In this document: piece after piece, positions 34,001-40,574 of the stretch | Layout: every line of letters starts with the position of its first letter | How positions within the stretch are numbered: position 1 is the first letter of the stretch | Assembly: GCF_009834185.1 (NCBI RefSeq) | Contig: NZ_CP047173.1 | Coordinates: 3,844,001-3,908,000, forward strand | DNA length: 64,000 bases | DNA from: Rathayibacter sp. VKM Ac-2760 | GTDB taxonomy: Bacteria > Actinomycetota > Actinomycetes > Actinomycetales > Microbacteriaceae | Direction of reading: 5' to 3' | Position numbers and translations under genes: made by a program | Notes under the pieces: generated by a model | What the model was told of the DNA's origin: nothing | Seen by the model: the letters and a program-made list of their open reading frames with translations, nothing else | Database searches by the model: none

Positions 34001-34926
34001 CCGGAGATCGCGATCACGGACTCGTCGGAGGAGGTCCAGCTGAGGTCGGAGCCCTTCGCGCCGCGGGTGGGCATGGAGAAGCCGGTGCTCGTGCTCGCGG
34101 GCAGGGTGACGGCGTCGAGGTCGGCCTTCGCGACGGCGGCCGCGTCGAAGGACGGGTTGTGCGCCTTCGTCAGGGCGACGACGTCGGTGGTGCTGGCGAC
34201 GGCCCCGTAGAGCACGTAGTCGTCCAGGAGTCCGCGCAGGTGCGCGCCGTTGTACTGCGGGCCGTTGAAGCCGATCGTCTTGGTGGAGGTGCCCTCGGAG
34301 CCGAGCACGCCGGTGGCCGCTCCGGTCGCCTCGTACTTGGTGACGGTGGGCTGCTTGACGCCGTTGCGGTAGAACGCGACCTGCTTGGTCGCCCTGTCGT
34401 AGGTCGCGACGACGTGGGTCCACTCGTTCGTCGGGAAGAACCCGGCGCGCGCGGTGTCGATCGCGACCTTGTAGGGCTGACCGCTCGAGGGGCCGATCGA
34501 GAGCGCGAGCGGGGTGGAGTCGTTCTCGGAGGTGAGGTACCAGCCGTCGGAGTTGTAGGCGGTCTTGTTCCAGGTGAAGACCTGCTCGCCGGTCATCGCG
34601 GCGGTCGGCTTGTACCAGAACGAGACGGTGAGGTCGGCGGGCTGGAGGCGGGCGCTCGTGCCGAGCGAGACGGCGTTGCCGCCGGTGAACTCGAAGGCCT
34701 GGCCGGCCAGGCCGGTTCCGTAGGCGGCGGTGCCCTTCTGCATCCCGACCGTGTTGCCGCGACCGCTGGTGTCGCTGATGCTGCCGTCGAACGGCAGCTC
34801 GAGCACCTTCGCGCTGTCGAGGGAGGTGGCCGGCGCGGCCTGCGCGGTCGGGCCGACCGCGAGCAGTCCCGCCGTCAGCGCCATCACCGCCACGGTCGCG
34901 ATCGGGATCCGTCGTTTCGTCGTCAT
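30775..34926 (-). CDS. Secreted multidomain GH127 beta-L-arabinofuranosidase
   Basis: 1383 residues; ATG 34926 gives a signal peptide (VAVMALTAGLLAVGPTAQA). Order: LamG/concanavalin domain ~35-245, Ig-like segment ~250-345, GH127 (DUF1680) catalytic (alpha/alpha)6 domain ~355-830 with LLNTEYGGMNEALYRLYE and TSEGCNIYNMLKLTR, beta-sandwich domains ~840-1180, and a C-terminal two-Cys module ~1288-1383. By analogy with HypBA1 (Zn-thiolate site Glu338, Cys340, Cys417, Cys418; Cys417 nucleophile), Glu688, Cys690 and Cys757 are conserved but residue 758 is Asp rather than Cys (FWCDHGTG). Should remove beta-L-arabinofuranosyl groups from plant glycans outside the cell. An operator at 35001-35014 lies in its promoter. 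Confidence 0.92.
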   Translation of the reverse strand: MTTKRRIPIATVAVMALTAGLLAVGPTAQAAPATSLDSAKVLELPFDGSISDTSGRGNTVGMQKGTAAYGTGLAGQAFEFTGGNAVSLGTSARLQPADLTVSFWYKPTAAMTGEQVFTWNKTAYNSDGWYLTSENDSTPLALSIGPSSGQPYKVAIDTARAGFFPTNEWTHVVATYDRATKQVAFYRNGVKQPTVTKYEATGAATGVLGSEGTSTKTIGFNGPQYNGAHLRGLLDDYVLYGAVASTTDVVALTKAHNPSFDAAAVAKADLDAVTLPASTSTGFSMPTRGAKGSDLSWTSSDESVIAISGGTATVTPPTGTAKAVTLTGSSTYGGSTAVTRTFTVQVQPNGVKSSSYLQEAGLSDVTVQDPYLDNGEQQTVEYLLSLDPEMFLHSFYTQAGLTPTTAGGYGGWERESGTRFQGHFFGHYLSGLSQAYATEQDATTKAALLAKLTASVDGLKKVQDAYALKDPANAGYVSPFPVSYLPSGADGLLVPFYNLHKVLAGLLDAHQYAPSAVSSKALVVADGFGSWITNWAGRQANPGQLLNTEYGGMNEALYRLYETTQKADHKRAAEYFDETALFRKLANGEDVLNGLHANTTIPKLIGALKRYTVFTDDPALYATLTATEKADLDMYRRAAENFWRIVDESHSYANGGNSQSEHFHGADTLYQYATNGQTTGYGENSTSEGCNIYNMLKLTRALFQVTKDVKYADFYENAFINGVLSVQNPETGMVTYFQPQTAGYAKVFGTEHDEFWCDHGTGVESFTKLGDSIYFEGPKTVYVNQFRSSVLSSGGSNLKVTQTADIPNTDTATFSIAALGAGAVADGTTLRLRIPAWVDGAPTLTVNGAVRDVATLTEGGYAVVPVAAGDTLTWKLPAAVAAVANTENANWTAFTYGPVLLATELNRNNVDASYPAGVLVQMSVADKTVNSNVVVANAAQWTASVKQNLLRLPNGANGNGTTTMRFGMTNVDAASEARIFQPYYSLYGARYATYMTLIAPDSAEAQALILKQKQQLRVDETTIDSLTSFDNNNSEADKNYKYNRSAVGTWRGEGYRDGERSADAYFQYDMIVDPTLPKNYLGVRYYGGDAGRTFDVYLNDVKLKTEVVSGAAGALNWYVQYDEIPRAVLDGIAAKDSYKRNQAGAYVLDAQGNKVPKVTVRFQGTGTASNVGGVFGVYTTESTGFATNAELTKLTSSVGTFSPALAAGVRDLTLTVPLSTTSVALDLDPAVASGLVKVDGVLIDDTVARTVTLAASGTTNVVITSSAQDHTTLATYRLAIVRAAPAAVIDLTVSATTRCVAGKVVLTTTARNDSKATAAISIATPYATKSYPGIAPTKSATQADTTRAASIPAGTATVTATATIDGKAVTTTKAAPYSARTCG

Positions 34927-35000
34927 TCGTGGAGCCTCTCGTCGTTGAGAACGTGACTGCGACGGCCTCGGAGGGGAGTTCCGGGCCGTCGTCAGCGCGA

Positions 35001-35014
35001 TGTTACCGTGAACA
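35001..35014. promoter_or_regulatory. Shared arabinan-regulon operator, site 1 (GH127)
   Basis: TGTTACCGTGAACA, pattern TGTTnnCGnnAACA typical of LacI-family sites. On the minus strand its end forms a TAACAT -10-like box (35005-35000), so bound repressor would block the GH127 promoter. Start codon is 75 bp downstream. Confidence 0.85.
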
Positions 35015-35129
35015 ATTAGCTTTCGGGGAAGTTTCGGTGCGCGGGCTGAGGGGGTTCGAAGGGGCTGCTGGGCCGCGGACATCCGGTCGCGTATAGCAGC
35101 GGTCCGCGCATCCGGGGAGGGGGCTGCCG

Positions 35130-35609
35130 GTGCGGGATGCGCCTGGTGGGATGGGCCGCATGCCCACCGCTGCTCCGTCCCAGGACGACGATCTCCGCTC
35201 CATCGTCTACGCCAGCCACACCGCCGCCGGGCTCGAGGAGGCGGACCTGCCCGCGCTGCTCGAGCAGTGCCGCGCGAACAACGAGCGCCTCGGCCTGACC
35301 GGCATCCTGCTGTTCCGCGACGGGCGCTTCCTTCAGCTGCTCGAGGGACCGGCCGCGACCCTTCGCGAGCGGATGGCGATCATCGCCGACGACCCGCGGC
35401 ACGCCGGGCTCCGCGTGCTGCTCGAGGAGGCACCGGCGCAGCGGCTGTTCCCCTCCTGGACGATGGCGTACGAGGCGATCACCGACTCGATGGCGACCGA
35501 GCTGCCCGGCTACCGCAGCACCTTCGAGGACATCGACACCGACGTCGACGCGAGTGCGACGCTGCCGGCGCTGCGGGAGCTGATCCGCTGGTTCCAGGTG
35601 CGGCACTGA
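35130..35609 (+). CDS. BLUF-domain blue-light photoreceptor (stand-alone)
   Basis: 159 residues. GTG 35130 follows GGGGAGGGGG at good spacing; ATG 35160 is an alternative closer to the domain. A single BLUF domain fills residues ~22-115: SIVYASHTA (flavin-contacting Tyr), CRANNERLGLTGILLF (Asn), GRFLQLLEG (photoactive Gln) and FPSWTMAYE (Trp and Met of the switch loop). All key residues are present, so it should bind FAD and respond to blue light. No output domain, implying signalling by protein contact. Divergent from the GH127 gene across the operator. Confidence 0.93.
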   Translation: MRDAPGGMGRMPTAAPSQDDDLRSIVYASHTAAGLEEADLPALLEQCRANNERLGLTGILLFRDGRFLQLLEGPAATLRERMAIIADDPRHAGLRVLLEEAPAQRLFPSWTMAYEAITDSMATELPGYRSTFEDIDTDVDASATLPALRELIRWFQVRH

Positions 35610-35633
35610 GGCGGGTGCGTGCGGCGCGGTCGC

Positions 35634-35639
35634 TACAGT
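35634..35639 (+). promoter_or_regulatory. -10 box for a leaderless transcript
   Basis: TACAGT ends 6 nt before GTG 35646. In actinobacteria a TAnnnT box at this distance commonly gives an mRNA starting at the start codon. This decides the start chosen for the next gene, which has no convincing SD. Confidence 0.5.
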
Positions 35640-35645
35640 GACGGC

Positions 35646-35939
35646 GTGGATGCGGACGGCGAGCGGGACGGCGACGGCGAGCGCGAGGTCGCGGCGGAGC
35701 ATCTGCGCGCCGAGCTGCGCCCGCGGACGCTGACCTGGCTCCGGATGACGATCGACGCCCTGCTCGGCGGAGCGGTGCTGACGACGCACGACCTCGTCAT
35801 CACCCGACTCGACACGGGCGCCGAGATCATCCGCACGCCCGCCGACATCGGCGACCCCCACGTGCTGCTCGGGCAGATCGAGCTGGAGCTCGAGACGAAG
35901 ACGACCGCGGAGTTCCTCCAGGAGTGGCGGCGGGAGTAG
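35646..35939 (+). CDS. Small conserved-looking protein of unknown function
   Basis: 97 residues from GTG 35646 (leaderless; a GTG at 35619 is possible). Acidic N-terminus rich in Asp/Glu/Gly (DADGERDGDGERE), then LRAELRPRTLTWLRMTIDAL, HDLVITRLDTGAEIIRTPADIGDPHVLLGQIELELE and a basic-acidic tail. No TM or known motif. 36 bp after the BLUF gene stop, so the two might be functionally linked (a BLUF output partner is conceivable), though its own promoter argues for independence. Confidence 0.6.
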   Translation: MDADGERDGDGEREVAAEHLRAELRPRTLTWLRMTIDALLGGAVLTTHDLVITRLDTGAEIIRTPADIGDPHVLLGQIELELETKTTAEFLQEWRRE

Positions 35940-36031
35940 CACTCTCCTCCACAGATCCGATGTCGCAGAGTTGTCCGAGGGTTCCGGCCGATGGCCGCTC
36001 GCGTGTCGGTGGTGCCTGATTCAATACGCGT

Positions 36032-37366
36032 ATGGATGAACGCAGCGACCCGGGAGCGGCAGGGCAGTCGGGCGCGCTCGCCGCCGTCGACGCGCTGACC
36101 GACATCGCCGCGGAGATCGGACGCACCTCCGCGCAGCTGCTCCTCACCCGAGCGCAGACCCTGCACCTCGCCTACCGCTCGGCGGTCACCGTCCCCGAGG
36201 CGTTCGCCCGCGGGAGCTCGCTCGCGAAGAGCGAGGCGGCCACCCTGGTCGAGCGGTCCATCCGGGCCGAGTTCGCGGCGAAGCTCCGCCTGTCCGAGCG
36301 GGCCACTGCGACGATGCTCGAGCACGCCCGGCTCCTCGTCGAGGACCTCCCCCGCATCCGCGATCTGCTGGCCGAGGGCCGGCTGCTCTGGGAGTCGAGC
36401 GAGATCGTCTGCGCGACCGCCGCCACCCTGCCCGCCACCTCCCGCGGCCGGTTCGACGAGCGCGCCGCCGAGGTCGCGCCGGACGTGACGCCGACGCAGC
36501 TGAGACGTATCGTCGCCCGGCTCCGCGACGAGCTGCACGAGGAGCCCCTCGCCCAGCGGCACGTCCGCGCCCGGCAGGATCGAGCGATGTGGATCTCGCC
36601 GGAGGTCGACGGGATGGCGACGCTCTGCGCGCTGCTCCCCGCGCCGGACGCGATGGGCATCGCTGATCGCGTCGACCGCATCGCCCGCAGTCTCCGTGAC
36701 GGCGGCGACGAGCGCACGCTCGGGCAGCTGAAGGCGGACGTGCTCACGGATCTGCTGCGCGACGGCGACATCGCCGGCACCACGCCCGCGGACGACGGAC
36801 CGCAGCCGTCCTCCTCGTTCGTGCCCGGGATCCGAGCGGAGGTACGGCTCACGCTCGCTGCGTCGACCGCTGTCGGTCTCGACGACGCGCCCGCGGACCT
36901 CGACGGCTACGGCCTCATCCCCGCCGACCTCGCCCGCGAGCTGGTCGCGACCGGTGCCTCCTTCACCCGAGTGCTCACCGATCCGGACACGCGCGCCGTG
37001 AGGTCCGTCGGCCGCACCCACCGCGTCCCGCCGCCCCGGATGCGCCTGCACCTCCAGCTGCGCGACCAGACCTGCCGCTTCCCCGGCTGCACCCGCACCG
37101 CATCCCGGGCAGAGGCCGACCACACGATCGAGTGGAGGAACGGCGGAGAGACGTCGCTCGAGAACCTCGTCTCCCTCTGCACGTCTCACCACCACGTCCG
37201 CCACGGCGACCGCTGGACCTACGTCCCCGCGCGGACGGCAGCATCGTCTGGACCACGCCCACCGGGCGCCTCGTCACGATCCACCCACCCGCACTCGCCG
37301 GCGCCCCGCCGGGCCCCCGCTTCAGGGACGCACCGCCCCCGTTCTGACGGAGGTGGGTCTCGATAG
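36032..37366 (+). CDS. DUF222/13E12-repeat HNH endonuclease, frameshifted near its C-terminus
   Basis: 444 residues as read. DUF222 occupies about 15-290 (RSAVTVPEAFARGSSLAKSE, RHVRARQDRAMWISPEVDGM); the HNH domain near 345-395 is complete (DQTCRFPGCTRTASRAEADH, WRNGGETSLENLVSLC, HHHVRHG). After GDRWTYVP the frame becomes low-complexity. The family's usual tail (DGSIVWTTPTGR...) is present one frame over, ending at 37347. A single extra C in the CCCC run at 37225-37228 would restore it. The nuclease motif precedes the shift, so activity may survive. These genes are multicopy in actinobacteria; their role is unknown. Confidence 0.88.
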   Translation: MDERSDPGAAGQSGALAAVDALTDIAAEIGRTSAQLLLTRAQTLHLAYRSAVTVPEAFARGSSLAKSEAATLVERSIRAEFAAKLRLSERATATMLEHARLLVEDLPRIRDLLAEGRLLWESSEIVCATAATLPATSRGRFDERAAEVAPDVTPTQLRRIVARLRDELHEEPLAQRHVRARQDRAMWISPEVDGMATLCALLPAPDAMGIADRVDRIARSLRDGGDERTLGQLKADVLTDLLRDGDIAGTTPADDGPQPSSSFVPGIRAEVRLTLAASTAVGLDDAPADLDGYGLIPADLARELVATGASFTRVLTDPDTRAVRSVGRTHRVPPPRMRLHLQLRDQTCRFPGCTRTASRAEADHTIEWRNGGETSLENLVSLCTSHHHVRHGDRWTYVPARTAASSGPRPPGASSRSTHPHSPAPRRAPASGTHRPRSDGGGSR

Positions 37367-37610
37367 GCGCTCCGCGCTACTCGACCAGCATGAAATGCGC
37401 GCGCCCGCGCCTGTGCCTGCCCATGCGCCGCTTCATGCTGCGTCGGCCCACTCACGCATGCTCTGCGTACGGGCCGCCCCCTGCTGATCGAGTAGCCCTC
37501 GCAGAGGGCGTATCGAGATCCACCGTCAGCCGATGGGTGGGTCTCGATACGCGCTGCGCGCTACTCGACCAGCATGATCGATACGCGCTGCGCGCTACTC
37601 GACCAGCAGG
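37354..37610. repeat. Cluster of four TCTCGATACGCC-type repeats
   Basis: Units at 37354-37390 (forward), 37483-37522 (inverted), 37538-37575 (forward) and a truncated forward copy 37577-37609 that repeats ATCGATACGCGCTGCGCGC. The stretch 37367-37620 otherwise holds no gene; it separates the HNH gene from the convergent GH43 gene. Confidence 0.85.
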
Positions 37611-37620
37611 GTGGGGCAGG

Positions 37621-37884
37621 TCAGCCGCAGGTGCGCGCCGCGTACGGGGACTGCAGCGTGGTTCCGCCGGCCGTCGCGGTGAGCGTGCCCGCCGGGACGG
37701 AGGCGGCGCGCGTCGTGAAGGCGTGCGTCGCGTTCGCGCCGGGGGCCGCGGTCAGCGTGGGCGAGGAGCCCCAGGCCGAGCGGATCACGACGGACAGCGG
37801 CGAGGTGCCGGTGTTCTTCACGACTCCGGTGACGACGACCTTGCCGGCCACGCACCGCGTGGACGACGTCAGGGTCGCCGTCGC
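37621..37884 (-). other. C-terminal two-cysteine module (GH43-LamG protein)
   Basis: Last 87 residues: SSTRCVAGKVVVTGVVKNTG at its start, FTTRAASVPAGTLTATAGG in the middle and SPYAARTCG at the end. Close match to the modules of the three sister enzymes. Confidence 0.8.
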
Positions 37885-40245
37885 CGCGGACACGACCACC
37901 GTCGCGGTCACGCGCACGGCCGTCGAGCTGGAGAGCACGCGGCCGGGCGCGTTGTACGCCGTCGATCCGCCCGCTCCGATCCACTGGTTGTCGTTCGCGC
38001 CGAGGGTGCGCACGACTCCGGTCACCGCGTAGCGGCCGGGAGCGGTGCCGACGGACGACGTGTCCCAGGTGACCGGCTGCGAGGCGGTGCCGCGGTTGTA
38101 GGCGAGGACGACGTCGGCCCGGGTGGGCAGCGCGGCGACGGAGCCGACCTCGCCGAGGTCCGAGCGCACGGCCGATGCCGCATCGGCCGCACGCACCTCG
38201 GCGTACTGACCGGCGGTCAGCGAGACGATGCCGCCGTGCTTGGTCGACGGCGCCAGGGAGAAGCCGGGGTCGTTCAGCTGGGTCCAGCCGGCGTCGAGGT
38301 CGGTGGTCACCATCGGCCGGTAGCCGGTCGAGGGGATCACGTCGACGTAGAGGTACCAGCGGTCGGCGTCGTGGTCCTTGAAGACCGCAGGACCTTCCAC
38401 TCCCCCCGCGTTGCCGCCGGCCCAGACGGCGCCGATGCGGTCCTGCAGCTGCGTCCACGCGGTGGACGGGAGCCACCACTGCTTCGCCGTGGTCGACTCC
38501 ATGTAGATGCCGCGGCCGGTGCCGTTGTCCTTCGAGATCCGGTAGGTCGTGCCGCCGTCCTGGATCATCGTCGTGTCGATGACGTCGGCGCCGGTGTCGA
38601 TGAAGGTGCCGCCGTAGGAGTAGGTCGCCTGGGTGAAGTCGGTGGTCGCTCCCCAGAGCACCCGGGACGCGCCGGTGCCGGGCGTGTGCGCGGCACTCGG
38701 GTAGACGGTCGAGGACCAGTAGACGACGAACGCGCCCTTGCCGGCCCCGTTGTAGTCCGCCACCCAGGTCGCCTCGGGCGCCCACATCATCCCGGCTTCG
38801 AGCTGCTTCGCGCCGGCCGCGTCGAGCGCGACGTCGAACTGGCGCAGGTCGCTCCAGGAGACGAGGTCGGTGGACTCCCAGACGTTCATCTTGGTGCTGC
38901 CCTGCGTGGTCCAGTAGCACCAGGTGGTGCAGGAGCCGCTGCCCTGGTCGCCGCCGAAGACGCGCAGGTCGGTGGCGATGATGTAGTACTTCTTCGTCTC
39001 GGGGTTGTAGGTCAGGTACGGGTCGCGGACGCCGGTCGTGCCGAGGTCGGAGGCGAGGATCGGCTTGCCTCCGTTCAGCGGGTCCCACTTCTCCGGATCG
39101 TCGCCGCGGGAGACGTCGAGGTAGATCTTCTCGGCGTAGCCCTGCGCGTCCTCGACGAAGTGCACCATCAGGTAGCCGTAGGGGGTGTCGACGCCGACCT
39201 GCGGCTCGACGGTGACGGCGACGGTGCGGGACTGCGCGACGCCGCGGATCGACGCGGTCGCGGTGAGCGACGACGTGCGGGCGGCCTGGCCGGCGGCGGG
39301 GCGGTCGGCGGCGAGGGTGCGGCCGTCGGCGGAGATGCGGAGGGTCGGGTCGCTCGAGGCCCAGGTCACGGTGCCACCGTAGTCGGGCAGGTTCGTCGTC
39401 GAGTCGTCGATCGTGAGCGGAGCGACCCCGTCGAGCACGGCCGCGGTCAGCGGCGCGAAGGACGAGGCGTGCAGCTTCGCGTCGACGCTCGACACGGTCG
39501 CCACCTCCTCGCCGGTGAGGGCGCGGTCGTAGACGCGGAACGTCGACACCTCCCCCTTGTAGAAGGGGTCGGGGTACGGCGCGCGGCCGATGGTGTTGAG
39601 CGACTGGTCCGCCACCGAGGCCGGCCGCAGCGCCGTGGGCGCCGAGGCGACGCGGGTGCCGTCGACGTAGAACGAGATCGTGCCGGCGCCGCCGTCGATC
39701 ACCGAGGTGAGGCTGTACCAGCGGTCGGCCGCGATGCCGGAGGCGCCGCGCGCGTTGTTCTCGCCGCCGCCGCCGGTCGTCGTGATGGCCGTGCGCACCT
39801 TGTCGCGCACCGACGCGAACCAGTACTGCGAGGTGCTGTCGCTGCCGAGGTTCCAGAGGAAGTGGAAGCTCGAGAGCATCGATGCGTCGGCGCGCGTCTC
39901 GACCGTGACCGTGCCGGACGTCTTGCCCTTCAGCAGGTCGTCGGGCAGCTCGACCCAGGGGGCCGCGCTGGTCTTCGCGCCGCCGGTGAGACGGAGTGAC
40001 GTGCCGGTCCAGAGCGCGTCCGTCCCGTTCACGACGCGCGCGGCTCCCACGGCTCCGCCCGCGGAGTTGGGGACGGTCGTGCCGGTCGTCTGGCTGAAGC
40101 GGTAGTCGGCGAGGAGGCCGGCGGTGGGGACGGTCGCGTCGGCGGCGGTCGCGGTGGGGGCGACGAGGCCGGCGGCGAGCACCGCCCCGAGTCCGAGGGC
40201 GGCGAGGGCCGCGCGCAAGGGGGCGCGGCGGGTGGGGGTGGGCAT
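37621..40245 (-). CDS. Secreted GH43-family arabinan/arabinofuranosidase-type enzyme with LamG domain
   Basis: 874 residues; ATG 40245 behind AAAGGAG. Signal peptide 1-34; LamG domain ~35-250 (LADYRFSQTTGTTVPNSAGG); Ig-like segment ~252-345; GH43 five-bladed propeller ~346-650 with TGVRDPYLTYN (base Asp), FIDTGADVIDTTMI (modulating Asp) and GGVEGPAVFKD (acid Glu); a Big_4-like domain (VTWDTSSVGTAPGRYAVTG); and the C-terminal two-Cys module (~788-874). Substrate arabinan or arabino-oligosaccharides is inferred from neighbours. Second gene of a two-gene operon, 44 bp after the GH43-ricin gene. Confidence 0.9.
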   Translation of the reverse strand: MPTPTRRAPLRAALAALGLGAVLAAGLVAPTATAADATVPTAGLLADYRFSQTTGTTVPNSAGGAVGAARVVNGTDALWTGTSLRLTGGAKTSAAPWVELPDDLLKGKTSGTVTVETRADASMLSSFHFLWNLGSDSTSQYWFASVRDKVRTAITTTGGGGENNARGASGIAADRWYSLTSVIDGGAGTISFYVDGTRVASAPTALRPASVADQSLNTIGRAPYPDPFYKGEVSTFRVYDRALTGEEVATVSSVDAKLHASSFAPLTAAVLDGVAPLTIDDSTTNLPDYGGTVTWASSDPTLRISADGRTLAADRPAAGQAARTSSLTATASIRGVAQSRTVAVTVEPQVGVDTPYGYLMVHFVEDAQGYAEKIYLDVSRGDDPEKWDPLNGGKPILASDLGTTGVRDPYLTYNPETKKYYIIATDLRVFGGDQGSGSCTTWCYWTTQGSTKMNVWESTDLVSWSDLRQFDVALDAAGAKQLEAGMMWAPEATWVADYNGAGKGAFVVYWSSTVYPSAAHTPGTGASRVLWGATTDFTQATYSYGGTFIDTGADVIDTTMIQDGGTTYRISKDNGTGRGIYMESTTAKQWWLPSTAWTQLQDRIGAVWAGGNAGGVEGPAVFKDHDADRWYLYVDVIPSTGYRPMVTTDLDAGWTQLNDPGFSLAPSTKHGGIVSLTAGQYAEVRAADAASAVRSDLGEVGSVAALPTRADVVLAYNRGTASQPVTWDTSSVGTAPGRYAVTGVVRTLGANDNQWIGAGGSTAYNAPGRVLSSSTAVRVTATVVVSAATATLTSSTRCVAGKVVVTGVVKNTGTSPLSVVIRSAWGSSPTLTAAPGANATHAFTTRAASVPAGTLTATAGGTTLQSPYAARTCG

Positions 40246-40289
40246 GGTGCTCCTTTGCACGGGGGCGGGAGGTCTGGAGGTGGTGGTCG

Positions 40290-40574
40290 TCAGCAGGTGG
40301 TCGCGGGGTAGGCGGCCGACTGCGTGGCCGCGCGGCCCGTGTCGTCGACTCCGGCGCCCGTCACCGAGGCCGAGCCCGCGGCGAGCGTCGGCTGACGCAC
40401 CGTGAAGCTCGCCGTGGCGTTCTTCCCGCCGGCGACCGCCGGGTAGGTCTTCGTGCCCGCGGCGGTGGTGACCGTGATGTCGGCCGGCAGGTCGTCGGTG
40501 TTCTTCACCGTCGTGGTGAGCACCGGCTTGCCCGCGAGGCAGCGCACGGTCGAGGTGGCGGCGAGCTGCAGCGC
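40290..40574 (-). other. C-terminal two-cysteine module (GH43-ricin protein)
   Basis: Last 94 residues: STVRCLAGKPVLTTTVKNT, KTYPAVAGGKNATASFTVR and terminal AAYPATTC. Most divergent of the four copies: it lacks the AASVPAGT core and the last Gly. Confidence 0.75.

Noticed and set aside
30709..34956. A 1415-codon open frame on the plus strand opposite the GH127 gene
   Set aside because: GC-rich third-position bias opens the antisense frame; it encodes low-complexity Val/Gly/Arg/Glu-rich sequence without any domain, while the minus strand shows a full enzyme.
37354..37610. Repeat cluster as an insertion sequence
   Set aside because: No transposase frame, terminal repeats or target duplication; only the ~38-bp palindromes.
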